A stretch of 64,000 nucleotides of DNA from Hydrocarboniphaga sp. (GTDB lineage: Bacteria > Pseudomonadota > Gammaproteobacteria > Nevskiales > Nevskiaceae), in assembly GCF_028291725.1 (NCBI RefSeq), contig NZ_JAQGNT010000036.1, forward strand, positions 1 to 64,000, in the 5' to 3' direction. The notes beneath the pieces are model-generated. The model was not told where the DNA came from, ran no database searches, and worked only from the letters and a program-made list of their open reading frames with translations. The translations under genes were made by a program, and so were the position numbers. Below are positions 27,318 to 36,085 of this stretch, in pieces. Positions within the stretch are counted from its first letter, which is position 1. The number at the start of each line of letters is the position of its first letter.

Positions 27318-29150
27318 ATGAACCGCACCCAATCTCCCCGTCTGCGCAGGACCAGCGTTGCACTGGCTGCCGCCGCGTTCGGCTGCAGCTTCGCGCCCGC
27401 CGTCCAAGCGCTCGACTATTCCGCCAACGGCGTCGAACTGCGCGTCGACAGCCGGCTTTCGGTCGGTGCCGCCTGGCGCGTGGCCGATCGCGACCCGAAC
27501 AACATCGGTATCAGCAATGGCGGCAAGGCCTATTCGACCAATGGTGACGACGGCAATCTGGCCTTCGACAAGGGCGACCTGGTGGCCTCGCCGATCAAGC
27601 TGACCAGCGACGCGACGCTGACCTGGCGCGACTACGGCATCTTCGTGCGCGGCAGCTACGTCTACGACCCGACGCTGCAGCAGAAGCAATACTTCAACCC
27701 GGCCAACTACGGCCAGCCCGGCAAGGAAGCGCCGGCCTCGGAATACCACGACAAGACCGACATCGTGCGCGACCGCCTGGGTCACGACGGCAGCCTGCTG
27801 GATGCCTATTTCTACGGCAGCAACTCGATTCTCGATCGCACGCTGAGCTACAAGATCGGCCGCCAGATTCTGAACTGGGGCGAATCGACCCTGGTGCAGA
27901 ACGGCCTCAACTCGCTGGTGTCGGCCGATGCGAACAAGCTGCGCGTGCCGGGCTTCGAGATCAACGAAGCGGTCAAGCCGGTCGGCATGGTCAGCGCGTC
28001 CTACGACATCATCGAGAATGTCAGCCTGGAAGGCTTCTACCAGTTCGAGTGGCGCCGCAGCGATCCGGACGCGGCCGGCAGCTTCTGGGAGACCAACGAC
28101 TTCGTCGGCGCCGGTGGCACGCGCGCCAACATCAGCTTCGCGATCCCGGGCGAGAACGACATCGGCAGCACCGTGCCGCACGGCGAAGACCGCCTGGGCA
28201 AGGACAGCGGCCAGTTCGGCGCTGCACTGCACTTCTACATCCCGCAGCTCAACGGCATCGACCTGTCGCTGTACGCGGCCAAGTACAACAGCCGGCTGCC
28301 GCTGGTCAGCGGCCACTCGGCGACCGAGCCGCTGAAGCCTTTCGGCGGTGACTACTTCCTGGAGTATCCGGACGACATCAAGATGGTCGGCGCCTCGTTC
28401 AACTCGACCCTGCCCTGGGGCCTGGCGCTGCAGGGCGAGTACAGCCTGAAGAACGGCCAGCCGCTGCAGATCGACGACGTCGAAATCCTGCTGACCGGCC
28501 TGGGCATTCCGAGCCAGCTGAACCGCACGCTGGGCGGCGCGTCCGGCAACCAGTATCTGAAAGGCTATCGCCGCAAGGACGTGTCGCAGGCCGACGTCGC
28601 GCTGACCCGCGTGTTCGGCCCGAACTCTCTGCTGCGCAACGATCAGACGATCCTGGTCGCCGAGTTCGCCTACGACTACGTGCATGATCTGCCGCCGACC
28701 AGCGAGCTGCGCTTCGACGCGCCAGGCACTTATCTGCCGGGCTACGACGCGGCAACCGACGGCGCCGTGCGCGCGGGCTTTCTGCACAACCGCGGCAAGG
28801 TCGATCCCAGCGATCCGGATGGCCGCGACGATCTGCCGGCGGAGACCAACAGCTACGCGACCTCGACTTCGTATGGCTACAAGCTGATCGCGCGGCTGAG
28901 CTACAACAACGCGATCGGCGCGGTCGCGCTGAACCCGACGATCCGCTTCGACCACGACCTGCACGGCTACACGCCGCAGCCGCTCGGCAACTTCGTCGAA
29001 GACCGCAAGATGCTCAGCGTGTCGGTGGGCTGGACCTACCACGCGGCCTGGAGCGGCGACGTCGGCTACGTCAACTACTTCGGTGGCGCCGACCAGAACC
29101 TGATGTCGGATCGCGACTACGTCGAGGCCAGCGCCGGCTATTCGTTCTGA
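27318..29150 (+). CDS. DUF1302 family outer-membrane protein
   Basis: A 610-residue beta-barrel protein with a signal peptide (cut near VQALDYS). DUF1302 features are clear: LRVDSRLSVGAAWRVADRD near the N-terminus, the segment KIGRQILNWGESTLVQNGLN, and a C-terminal GYSF ending in aromatic Phe. Such proteins accompany genes for uptake or breakdown of hydrophobic compounds and often pair with DUF1329, which is absent here. The preceding lipase gene suggests a role in taking up lipid products. An intrinsic terminator follows. Confidence 0.9.
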   Translation: MNRTQSPRLRRTSVALAAAAFGCSFAPAVQALDYSANGVELRVDSRLSVGAAWRVADRDPNNIGISNGGKAYSTNGDDGNLAFDKGDLVASPIKLTSDATLTWRDYGIFVRGSYVYDPTLQQKQYFNPANYGQPGKEAPASEYHDKTDIVRDRLGHDGSLLDAYFYGSNSILDRTLSYKIGRQILNWGESTLVQNGLNSLVSADANKLRVPGFEINEAVKPVGMVSASYDIIENVSLEGFYQFEWRRSDPDAAGSFWETNDFVGAGGTRANISFAIPGENDIGSTVPHGEDRLGKDSGQFGAALHFYIPQLNGIDLSLYAAKYNSRLPLVSGHSATEPLKPFGGDYFLEYPDDIKMVGASFNSTLPWGLALQGEYSLKNGQPLQIDDVEILLTGLGIPSQLNRTLGGASGNQYLKGYRRKDVSQADVALTRVFGPNSLLRNDQTILVAEFAYDYVHDLPPTSELRFDAPGTYLPGYDAATDGAVRAGFLHNRGKVDPSDPDGRDDLPAETNSYATSTSYGYKLIARLSYNNAIGAVALNPTIRFDHDLHGYTPQPLGNFVEDRKMLSVSVGWTYHAAWSGDVGYVNYFGGADQNLMSDRDYVEASAGYSF

Positions 29151-29192
29151 TCAATGCGGGATCGTTTGTCGCAGGGCCTCTCATCCTGCGAA

Positions 29193-29221
29193 AAGGCCGG
29201 GCTCGTGCCCGGCCTTTTTTT
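29193..29221 (+). terminator. Rho-independent terminator of the lipase-DUF1302 operon
   Basis: AAGGCCGGGC, a TCGT loop, then GCCCGGCCTT running into a T tract. It lies 43 bp after the DUF1302 stop codon. Confidence 0.9.
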
Positions 29222-29259
29222 GCATGGTTCCCGCCGATCAAACCGCCGTCGCTAGCTGG

Positions 29260-29333
29260 AACTGTAGGAGCGGTCCTTGACCGCGATTGTGCCGGTTCAG
29301 CCTCAATCGCGGACAAGGTCCGCTCCTACAGTT
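29260..29333. repeat. REP-like palindrome, family 2 (copy b)
   Basis: AACTGTAGGAGCGG at the left and CCGCTCCTACAGTT at the right with imperfect inner arms, between the convergent DUF1302 and esterase genes. Confidence 0.85.
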
Positions 29334-29398
29334 CCGCGAACCGGGCGCCTGTGCTGATCGATCACGGGTTGCCGGGTTCTTGTTTTGTGGGCATGGTT

Positions 29399-30505
29399 CT
29401 ACAGCGTGAACAACGACATGAAATCCCACATCGCCTCGGTCGCGTCGAGGTTCTGGGTGGTCGTGCCCAGCCAGGGCTGCGGGGCTACCGGCTCGCCGCC
29501 GGGCCAGGCGTGGCCGCCGCCGACGATGGTGAACAGGCGCACGGCGCCGCCGCTGCTGCAGTCCCAGTTCTCGCTGAGCTCGATCGAGGTGCCGTCGTCC
29601 ACCTCCGGCGGCAGCGAGCTGTCCTGGCGCGAAGCCGGGTTGCAGCCGTGGATGCCGGACCAGCGCGCGAAGTTGGCCTCGGCCGAGAGCATGCCCAGCG
29701 GGGCGTCGTAGTTCACGACCGGATCGTCGGTGCCGGCGAAATAGACCACGGGCACGGCGCGTTTCGGCGCGCAGGCCGCCGACTGCGTATTGCGCAGCGT
29801 CGCCGCGTCGATGGCGGCGGCGGCGATCAGCTCCGATTGTTCGCAGATGAAACGCTCGGTCATGAAGCCGCCGTTGGACATGCCGGCCATGTACACGCGC
29901 TGCGGATCCACCGGATAGGCGCTGCTCATGTGCGCGATGACCTTGACCAGAAAATCGACATCGCCGCTGGACGGCGAGGACGAGGGATCGTCGTCCCAGC
30001 GCCGGGCCGTGCCTTCGGGCAGCACGATCCAGGCGCCGTACTCGGCCGCCAGCCGTCCGGCGCGAGTCAGATTGGCCATGGTTTCGGCGTTGCCGTTGGA
30101 AAAATGCAGCAACACGATCAGCGGTGCCTTTTCCGGGCTCACGTTCTGCGGCTCGATGATGATCAAAGGCCGCGACACGCCCCGGTGCTCGACCGAGTCG
30201 GTGACCGCGATCGTGCCCTCGGTGGGCATCAGGTATTGCTGGCCCAGGCGCGTGAGGCTATAGCCGAGGGCGCCCAGCGACTGCGTGAGCGATCCGTCGA
30301 GGACGCCGGAAATCTGGCCGAGGCTGCCCCCCAGGTTCTGGCCGAACTGGCCGAGGCTGCCGCCCAGGTTCTGGCCAAACTGTCCGAGAGCGCCGCCGAG
30401 GTTCTGGCCGAGCTTGTCGAGACTGTCGCCGAGCCCGGCTCGGGCGGGCATGGCAAAAATGAGGCTCAGCGTCAGCAGCGCGGCCCATCGGCGGATTGCA
30501 GGCAT
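29399..30505 (-). CDS. Secreted PHB-depolymerase/LpqC-type esterase with 11-residue repeats
   Basis: A 368-residue protein with a signal peptide (cut near PARAGLG). Residues 30-65 carry repeats of the type LGQFGQNLGGS. The hydrolase domain has IVLLHFSNGN, the nucleophile elbow GMSNGG, and the C-terminal His region GGGHAWPGG, typical of the LpqC/poly(3-hydroxybutyrate) depolymerase family. Paired cysteines (GIHGC; NWDCSSGG) suggest a disulfide. A close paralogue lies upstream. The polymer or ester substrate is unknown. Confidence 0.88.
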   Translation of the reverse strand: MPAIRRWAALLTLSLIFAMPARAGLGDSLDKLGQNLGGALGQFGQNLGGSLGQFGQNLGGSLGQISGVLDGSLTQSLGALGYSLTRLGQQYLMPTEGTIAVTDSVEHRGVSRPLIIIEPQNVSPEKAPLIVLLHFSNGNAETMANLTRAGRLAAEYGAWIVLPEGTARRWDDDPSSSPSSGDVDFLVKVIAHMSSAYPVDPQRVYMAGMSNGGFMTERFICEQSELIAAAAIDAATLRNTQSAACAPKRAVPVVYFAGTDDPVVNYDAPLGMLSAEANFARWSGIHGCNPASRQDSSLPPEVDDGTSIELSENWDCSSGGAVRLFTIVGGGHAWPGGEPVAPQPWLGTTTQNLDATEAMWDFMSLFTL

Positions 30506-30851
30506 GGTTTTATCTCTCGGATACAGCGGTTCTCCCTGGATGAACCGGCTGTCTGGTTTTTGACCGGCGGCACTTTAACGCAGTGCGTACGGCCTGACCA
30601 TGCGGGCCGGTAACGGCGCCCGCAGTCCGAACCCGGCCCTCAACTCTCCGGAAACTCGGAGAACCGGCGTTCGATCACGCCGAGCAGCCCGAGTAGGCTA
30701 AACCCAGCGCTTTGCCTGGCCTTCTGCGCTGGGTTTCCGCTGCGCTGCAACCCAGCCTACTTGCTCTGCGACGGCTTCTTCGAACGAGTCGGGTAGGCTG
30801 GGTTGAGGAACGAAACCCAGCACTCAGCGGCGCGCGGCGTTACTTGCAGGG
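30506..30851. repeat. Gap with REP-like palindrome, family 5, and a half copy
   Basis: The 346-bp gap between the two esterases holds no gene. GTAGGCTAAACCCAGCGC at 30693 is answered by GCAACCCAGCCTAC ending at 30760, with inner GCGCTGGGTTTCCGC. A half copy (GTAGGCTGGGTTGAGGAACG) starts at 30793. Short GC-rich hairpins (CTCTCCGGAAACTCGGAGA) precede it. Confidence 0.75.
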
Positions 30852-31847
30852 CTATAGCGAAAACTGCGAAAAGAACGCCCACATCGCCTCGGTGGCGTCG
30901 AGGTTCTGGGTGGTGCGGCCGATCGATAGCGTGCCCGCGCTGCCCGGCCAGGCGTGACCGCCGCCGACGATGGTGAACAGACGCACGGCTCCGCCGCTGC
31001 TGCAGTCCCAGTTCTCGCTGAGCTGAATCGAGGTGCCGTCGTCGACGCTCGGTGCCAGCGCACTATCCTGGCGCGAAGCCGGATCGCAGCCGTGGATGTC
31101 GGACCAGCGCTGGAACGTGGCCTGTGCGGGCAGCATCGTGATCGGGTGGGAATAGGGCACGAGCAGGTCCTGGGTGCCGGCGAAATGCAGCATCGGCACC
31201 GCCCGCGACGGCGCGCAGGCATGATCCTGCGAGATGCGCAGCGTCGCCGCGTCGACCGCGGCTGCGGCGATCAGCTCCGGTCTTTCGCAGGCGAAGCGCT
31301 CGGTCATGAAGCCGCCGTTGGACATGCCGGCCATGTAGACCCGCCGCGGATCGATGGGGTAGGCGCTGCTCATGTGAGCGATGACCGCGGCCAGAAAGTC
31401 GACGTCGTCGCTGGACGGTGAGATCGCCGGATCGTCGCTCCAGCGGCGGTGGCTGCCCTCGGGCAGCACGATCCAGGCGCCGTGCTCGGCCGCCAGACGC
31501 CCGGCCCGGGCCAGGTTGGCCATGATCTCGGCATCGCCGCCGGAGAAATGCAGCAGCACGATCAGCGGCGCCTTCTCCGCGCTCGCCACCGCCGGTTCGA
31601 TGATCAGCAGCGGCCTGGCGACGCCCTGATGCTCGACTGCGTCGGCGATGGCGACGGTGCCTTCGGTCGGCTCCAGGGATTCCTGAGCCATGCGTGTCAG
31701 CACATAGCCCAGCGTGCCGGAGAGGTTCTCGAAAGCCCCGCTCAAAATCTCGCCGACTTGTTCAACCGCGCCGCCGAGGTCGGCGTGCGCGGGCATGGCC
31801 ATGCCGAGCGCGAGCAGCGCAGCGGCCGTTTTACGTGGTGCAGACAT
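30852..31847 (-). CDS. Secreted PHB-depolymerase/LpqC-type esterase, paralogue
   Basis: A 331-residue paralogue of the neighbouring esterase; the catalytic domain is nearly collinear (GMSNGGFMTERF, VDDGTSIQLSENWDCSSGG, VGGGHAWPG, TTQNLDATEAMW). A signal peptide is cut near AHADLGG. It lacks the 11-residue repeats except for one degenerate copy (GEILSGAFENLSG). The ATG at 31847 begins the signal; the longer frame to 31985 has none and would overlap holA. The pair is a tandem duplication with divergence in the N-terminal linker. Confidence 0.88.
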   Translation of the reverse strand: MSAPRKTAAALLALGMAMPAHADLGGAVEQVGEILSGAFENLSGTLGYVLTRMAQESLEPTEGTVAIADAVEHQGVARPLLIIEPAVASAEKAPLIVLLHFSGGDAEIMANLARAGRLAAEHGAWIVLPEGSHRRWSDDPAISPSSDDVDFLAAVIAHMSSAYPIDPRRVYMAGMSNGGFMTERFACERPELIAAAAVDAATLRISQDHACAPSRAVPMLHFAGTQDLLVPYSHPITMLPAQATFQRWSDIHGCDPASRQDSALAPSVDDGTSIQLSENWDCSSGGAVRLFTIVGGGHAWPGSAGTLSIGRTTQNLDATEAMWAFFSQFSL

Positions 31848-31968
31848 CGCGTTCCCTGCGTATACCGGCCGTTCACGAGCGAAGCGGCCATCTTCCGATC
31901 CATAGAAAGGTAAGCAGTCTAACTCGGCACCGCGTGCGATGCCGGGGCCGGTCTGAAACAATGGCGGC

Positions 31969-33012
31969 ATGAAGCTCAACCCCACCCAGCTCGGCGCCGC
32001 GCTGGCGCGCAGCCTGGCGCCGGTCTACGTGGTCGCTGGCGACGAGCCGCTGCTGATCCAGGAGTCGCTGGACGCGATCCGCGCCGCCGCCCGCAAGCGC
32101 GGCTTTCATGAGCGCGAAGTCCTGGACGTCGACAAGTCTTTCGACTGGTCTCGTGTGGCCCAGGCTTGCGACAGCCTGTCGCTGTTCGCTTTGCAGCGCA
32201 TCGTCGAGCTGCGCATGCCCAATGGCGCGCCCGGCACCGAGGGCAATGCGGTACTGCAGAAGCTGGCCGAGCGGCCGCCGCAGGACGTGCTGTTCATCGT
32301 CGTCTGCGGCGCGCTGGAGACCAAGCAGCGCAACAGCGCCTGGTTCGCGGCGCTGGAGACGGCCGGCGCCAGCGTCTATGCCTGGCCGATCGCCAGCGCC
32401 GAGGTCGCGCCCTGGCTGGACGGCCGGCTGCGCGCCGCCGGCCTGAAGCCGGACGCCGAAGCGCTGCAGCTGCTGGCCGAGCGCACCGAGGGCAATACGC
32501 TGGCCGCGGCGCAGGACATCGCCAAGCTCGCGCTGCTGTTCCCGAATGCGGCGATCGGCGTCGAGCAGGTGCGCGAGGCGGTGGCCGACAGCGCCCGCTT
32601 CGACGCCTTCGACCTGACCGAGCGCATGCTCGGCGGCGACGCGGCCGGCGTGGTCCGCAGCCTCGGCCATCTGCGCCAGGAGGGCGTCGAGGTGCTGGAG
32701 CTGCTCGGTGCGCTGAGCTACTGCCTGCGCCAGTGGGCCAACGTCCAGGCCGCGTTCGCCGCCAGCGGCGACGTGCAGCGCGCCTGCGAGGCGGCCTACG
32801 TGCCGCGTCCGCGCCAGGCGCCGTATCAGAAAGCCCTGCGCCGCACCCGGCTGCCGCAGATCTACGGCTGGATGCGCAGGACCGCGGTGATCGACCAGCT
32901 GGCCAAGTCCACCGGCGGCAAGGAACAGGCCTGGGAAGAGTTGCTAACATTGGTCATGGCGGCGGCCGGGTCGGCGCCGAAGCTTCCACAAGCCGCAGTC
33001 CAACGAGCATGA
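31969..33012 (+). CDS. holA: DNA polymerase III subunit delta
   Basis: Clamp-loader subunit of 347 residues that opens the beta clamp. The N-terminus [20 protein letters not shown], the middle [22 protein letters not shown] and the C-terminal [16 protein letters not shown] fit HolA. It heads the cluster holA-proA-nadD-rsfS-rlmH; lptE, which often precedes holA in gammaproteobacteria, is not there. Its stop overlaps proA by 4 bp (ATGA). Confidence 0.94.
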   Translation: MKLNPTQLGAALARSLAPVYVVAGDEPLLIQESLDAIRAAARKRGFHEREVLDVDKSFDWSRVAQACDSLSLFALQRIVELRMPNGAPGTEGNAVLQKLAERPPQDVLFIVVCGALETKQRNSAWFAALETAGASVYAWPIASAEVAPWLDGRLRAAGLKPDAEALQLLAERTEGNTLAAAQDIAKLALLFPNAAIGVEQVREAVADSARFDAFDLTERMLGGDAAGVVRSLGHLRQEGVEVLELLGALSYCLRQWANVQAAFAASGDVQRACEAAYVPRPRQAPYQKALRRTRLPQIYGWMRRTAVIDQLAKSTGGKEQAWEELLTLVMAAAGSAPKLPQAAVQRA

Positions 33013-34304
33013 ACGCGCAGGCGGTAAAAATCGCAAGCAAGACCAGCCAGGATGAGGTCCTGCATTACATGCGCGAACGCGGCGAGCGCGCTCGCGCGGC
33101 CGCGCGTCATATCGCGCGTGCCGACACCGGCACCAAGAATGCGGCGCTGTTCGCGCTGGCGCAGCTGCTGGTGGACGACAGGCGCGCAATCCTGGCGGCG
33201 AATGCCGAAGACCTGCGTGCCGGCCGCGCCGCCAGGCTGGATGCGGCGATGCTGGATCGTCTGGAGCTCAACGACAGCCGGATCGAGACGATGGCCGAGG
33301 GCGTGCGCCAGGTTGCCGCGCTGCCCGACCCGATCGGCGAGATGACCGACATGAAAATGCGTCCGTCCGGCATCCAGGTCGGCCGCATGCGCGTGCCGCT
33401 GGGCGTGGTCGGCATCATTTACGAATCGCGCCCGAACGTGACCGCCGAGGCCGCGATCCTGTGCCTGAAATCCGGCAACGCGGCGATCCTGCGCGGCGGC
33501 TCCGAGGCGATCAACTCCAACCAGGCGATTGCGCGCTGCATCCAGCGCGCGCTGCGCGACGCCGGGCTGCCGGAAGACGCGGTGCAGATCCTGACGATCA
33601 CCGATCGGCGCGCGGTCGGCGCGATGGTGACGATGCCGGAATACATCGACGTGGTGATTCCGCGCGGCGGCAAGGGCCTGGTCGCCGCCGTTTCCAATGG
33701 GGCGCGTGTGCCGGTGATCAAGCATCTGGACGGCATCTGCCACGTGTACATCGACGCCGACGCCGACGTCGAGAAAGCGATCGCGGTCTGCGTCAATGCC
33801 AAGACCCAGCGCTACGGCACCTGCAATACGATGGAGACCCTGCTGGTCGATGCGCCGATCGCCGAGCGCGTGCTGCCGCGCCTGGCCCAGATCTACCGTG
33901 AAGCCGGCGTCGAGCTGCGCGCCTGCGAGCGCACGCGGCGCATTCTGGCCGATGCCAAGCCGGCCACCGAGGCGGACTGGGCCGAGGAATATCTGGCGCC
34001 GATCCTGTCGGTGAAAATCGTCGACGGTGTCGACGCCGCAATGACGCACATCGCGCGCTATGGCTCGGCCCATACCGACGCGATCGTCACCGAAAACTAC
34101 ACGCGCGCGCGCCGCTTCCTGCGCGAAGTCGATTCGGCCTCGGTGATGGTCAATGCCTCGACGCGCTTCGCCGACGGCTACGAATACGGCCTGGGCGCCG
34201 AGATCGGCATCAGCACCGACAAGTTCCACGCGCGCGGCCCGGTCGGCCTCGAGGGCCTGACTTCGCAGAAGTGGGTGGTGCTCGGCGATGGCAACGTCCG
34301 CTGA
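33009..34304 (+). CDS. proA: Gamma-glutamyl phosphate reductase
   Basis: Second enzyme of proline synthesis (431 residues), reducing gamma-glutamyl phosphate with NADPH. The catalytic cysteine C272 is in [14 protein letters not shown], and family signatures [14 protein letters not shown] and [20 protein letters not shown] are present. The frame stays open upstream into holA, but the ATG at 33009 overlapping the holA stop is the true start. proB is not in the window; proC lies at 52083-52916. Confidence 0.97.
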   Translation: MNAQAVKIASKTSQDEVLHYMRERGERARAAARHIARADTGTKNAALFALAQLLVDDRRAILAANAEDLRAGRAARLDAAMLDRLELNDSRIETMAEGVRQVAALPDPIGEMTDMKMRPSGIQVGRMRVPLGVVGIIYESRPNVTAEAAILCLKSGNAAILRGGSEAINSNQAIARCIQRALRDAGLPEDAVQILTITDRRAVGAMVTMPEYIDVVIPRGGKGLVAAVSNGARVPVIKHLDGICHVYIDADADVEKAIAVCVNAKTQRYGTCNTMETLLVDAPIAERVLPRLAQIYREAGVELRACERTRRILADAKPATEADWAEEYLAPILSVKIVDGVDAAMTHIARYGSAHTDAIVTENYTRARRFLREVDSASVMVNASTRFADGYEYGLGAEIGISTDKFHARGPVGLEGLTSQKWVVLGDGNVR

Positions 34305-34306
34305 AC

Positions 34307-34413
34307 GCCGCCGGCTCCGGAACGGACGCATTGCGGCGTCACGCCCTCCTTGTGTACTGCTGGTACACGGCGTCGCTTGTTCCTTGCACTGCGCCCGTTC
34401 CGGAGCCGGCGGC
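34307..34413. repeat. 107-bp element with 19-bp perfect inverted repeats
   Basis: GCCGCCGGCTCCGGAACGG at 34307-34325 and its exact inverse at 34395-34413 enclose 69 bp that contain a second palindrome, GTGTAC-TGCTG-GTACAC (34352-34368). It lies between proA and nadD, two bases after the proA stop. It is unlike the GTAG-capped REP families. Confidence 0.85.
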
Positions 34414-34454
34414 TCCGCGCATTGGCTGGCATTCCTGCGAATGAGGCTCGGGCG

Positions 34455-35120
34455 CTGAACGCTCCGTTCGGCATTTTTGGCGGCACCTTCACGCCCATTC
34501 ACAACGGGCACCTGCGGCTCGCGCTGGAACTCAGGGAGCGCCTGGCACTGGAATCGGTGCGGGTAATCCCGAGCGCCCAGCCACCGCATCGCGAAGCGCC
34601 GCAGATCAGCGCGCAGCGGCGCATGGAATGGGTGCAGCTGGCGCTGGAGAACGAGCCGGCGCTGATCGCCGACGATTGCGAGCTGCGCCGCGCCGGGCCT
34701 TCGTACACGCACGACACGCTGGCGGCGCTGCGCGGGGAATTCCCGGATCGCCCACTGGTACTGTTGCTCGGCGACGACGCGGCCAATCAGTTTCACACCT
34801 GGCATCGCTGGCGCGAGATCATCGATCTGGCGCACCTGGTGTTCGTCGAGCGGCCCTACGAGCCGCCGGCGCCAGCGGCAGAACTGCTCGCGCATCTGCG
34901 TGGCCGCCGCGCGCCCAGCCATGTGGCGCTCAGCCAGCAGCTTGCAGGCTTGTGGACCTCGGCCAACATCCCGCCGCTGGCGATCTCTTCAACTCGTGTC
35001 CGCCGTCTGCTGAAGGCGGGACGATCGGTACGCGGCCTCGTCCCCGAGTCCGTGATTGCTTCATTCACTCATAAGGACATCAGCCTTCTCACACACGATG
35101 AAGACCCAGCCACTGACTGA
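34455..35120 (+). CDS. nadD: Nicotinate-nucleotide adenylyltransferase
   Basis: Enzyme of NAD synthesis converting nicotinate mononucleotide to its adenine dinucleotide (221 residues). The nucleotidyl-transferase motif [16 protein letters not shown] opens the protein and [10 protein letters not shown] closes the active site. No ATG or GTG lies in frame near this motif. CTG at 34455 gives the expected short N-terminus and has GAGG eight bases upstream; TTG at 34422 is the alternative. The 3' end overlaps rsfS by 23 bp. Confidence 0.92.
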   Translation: MNAPFGIFGGTFTPIHNGHLRLALELRERLALESVRVIPSAQPPHREAPQISAQRRMEWVQLALENEPALIADDCELRRAGPSYTHDTLAALRGEFPDRPLVLLLGDDAANQFHTWHRWREIIDLAHLVFVERPYEPPAPAAELLAHLRGRRAPSHVALSQQLAGLWTSANIPPLAISSTRVRRLLKAGRSVRGLVPESVIASFTHKDISLLTHDEDPATD

Positions 35121-35448
35121 CGTTGCCCGCAGCGCGCTCGAAGACTTGAAAGCCATCGATCTCAAGATTCTCGACGTGCGCGGCCTAACCACCATTACCG
35201 ACGTGATGATGATCTGTACCGGCACGTCCAACCGACACGTGGTGTCGTTGGCGCGCAATGTATTCGACATGGCCAAGGAAGCCGGCTACCAGCCCCTGGG
35301 TATCGAAGGTCTGGACGAGGGCGAGTGGGCGCTGGTGGATCTGGGCGATGTCGTGGTGCATGTGATGCAGACGCAGACGCGCGCGTTCTACCAGCTCGAA
35401 AAGCTGTGGGACATGAGCGAGCCGCGTTCCAAAGTCGCCAACGGCTAG
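35098..35448 (+). CDS. rsfS: Ribosomal silencing factor RsfS
   Basis: A 116-residue RsfS/Iojap protein that binds ribosomal protein L14 and blocks subunit joining in poor conditions. The signatures [25 protein letters not shown] and [16 protein letters not shown] are present. The ATG at 35098 overlaps nadD by 23 bp. Order nadD-rsfS-rlmH is conserved in gammaproteobacteria. Confidence 0.95.
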   Translation: MKTQPLTDVARSALEDLKAIDLKILDVRGLTTITDVMMICTGTSNRHVVSLARNVFDMAKEAGYQPLGIEGLDEGEWALVDLGDVVVHVMQTQTRAFYQLEKLWDMSEPRSKVANG

Positions 35449-35460
35449 CGGTTCACGACT

Positions 35461-35931
35461 GTGCGGCTGCGCCTGATCGCGGTCGGTGGCCGCATGCCCG
35501 ACTGGGTGCGGACTGCGTTCGACGATTATGTGCGCCGCTTGCCGCGCGAGCTGCGGATGGAGCTGGTCGAGATTCCGCTCGCGGCGCGCGGCAAGAACGC
35601 CGACATCGCGCGCGCGCGCCAGATCGAAGGCGAGCGCGTGCTGAAGGCGCTGCCCGATGGCCTGCGCACGGTCGCGCTCGACGAGCGCGGCGCCAGCTGG
35701 AGCAGCCTGGATCTTGCCGATCAGCTCAAACGCTGGCAGCAGGACGGCCGCGATGTCGCGCTGCTGGTCGGCGGCCCCGACGGCCATGCGCCGGACGTGC
35801 TGAAACGCGCCGAGCAGAAATGGTCGCTGTCGCCGCTGACCCTGCCGCATGCGCTGGTGCGCGTGCTGATCGCTGAGCAGATCTATCGCGCGACGACACT
35901 GATCGCGGGGCATCCGTATCACCGGGCCTGA
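35461..35931 (+). CDS. rlmH: 23S rRNA pseudouridine(1915) N3-methyltransferase RlmH
   Basis: SPOUT methyltransferase of 156 residues acting on 23S rRNA. It starts at GTG and shows MRLRLIAVGGRMPDWV, the SAM-binding knot LLVGGPDGH and the C-terminal LTLPHALVRVLIAEQIYRA. It closes the holA-rlmH cluster; the mrdA-rodA genes that often follow are not present here. Confidence 0.96.
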   Translation: MRLRLIAVGGRMPDWVRTAFDDYVRRLPRELRMELVEIPLAARGKNADIARARQIEGERVLKALPDGLRTVALDERGASWSSLDLADQLKRWQQDGRDVALLVGGPDGHAPDVLKRAEQKWSLSPLTLPHALVRVLIAEQIYRATTLIAGHPYHRA

Positions 35932-35950
35932 CCGCCCTCGATCGTGACCG

Positions 35951-36024
35951 CACTGTAGGAGCGGACCTTGTCCGCGATTGTGCCGGTGAGGCCTCAATCG
36001 CGGACAAGGTCCGCTCCTACAGTT
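35951..36024. repeat. REP-like palindrome, family 2 (copy c)
   Basis: CACTGTAGGAGCGGACCTTG at the left and CAAGGTCCGCTCCTACAGTT at the right, between the convergent rlmH and LuxR-type genes. The loop TGTGCCGGTGAGGCCTCA is shared with copy a. Confidence 0.9.
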
Positions 36025-36061
36025 GGGTTCAGATGCCTCGGTTGCGCATTGACGGTACACC

Positions 36062-36085
36062 TCGGCAACAGGATTGCCGACCTAC
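36062..36085. repeat. REP-like half palindrome, family 3
   Basis: Only the right half is present: GGATTGCCGACCTAC preceded by CGGCAACA. Its CTAC cap gives the TAG stop of the LuxR-type gene on the minus strand (36082-36084). Confidence 0.75.

Noticed and set aside
32166-33008. Upstream extension of the proA frame through holA
   Set aside because: Translation is low-complexity Arg/Ala-rich and the ProA N-terminus begins at 33009, overlapping the holA stop.
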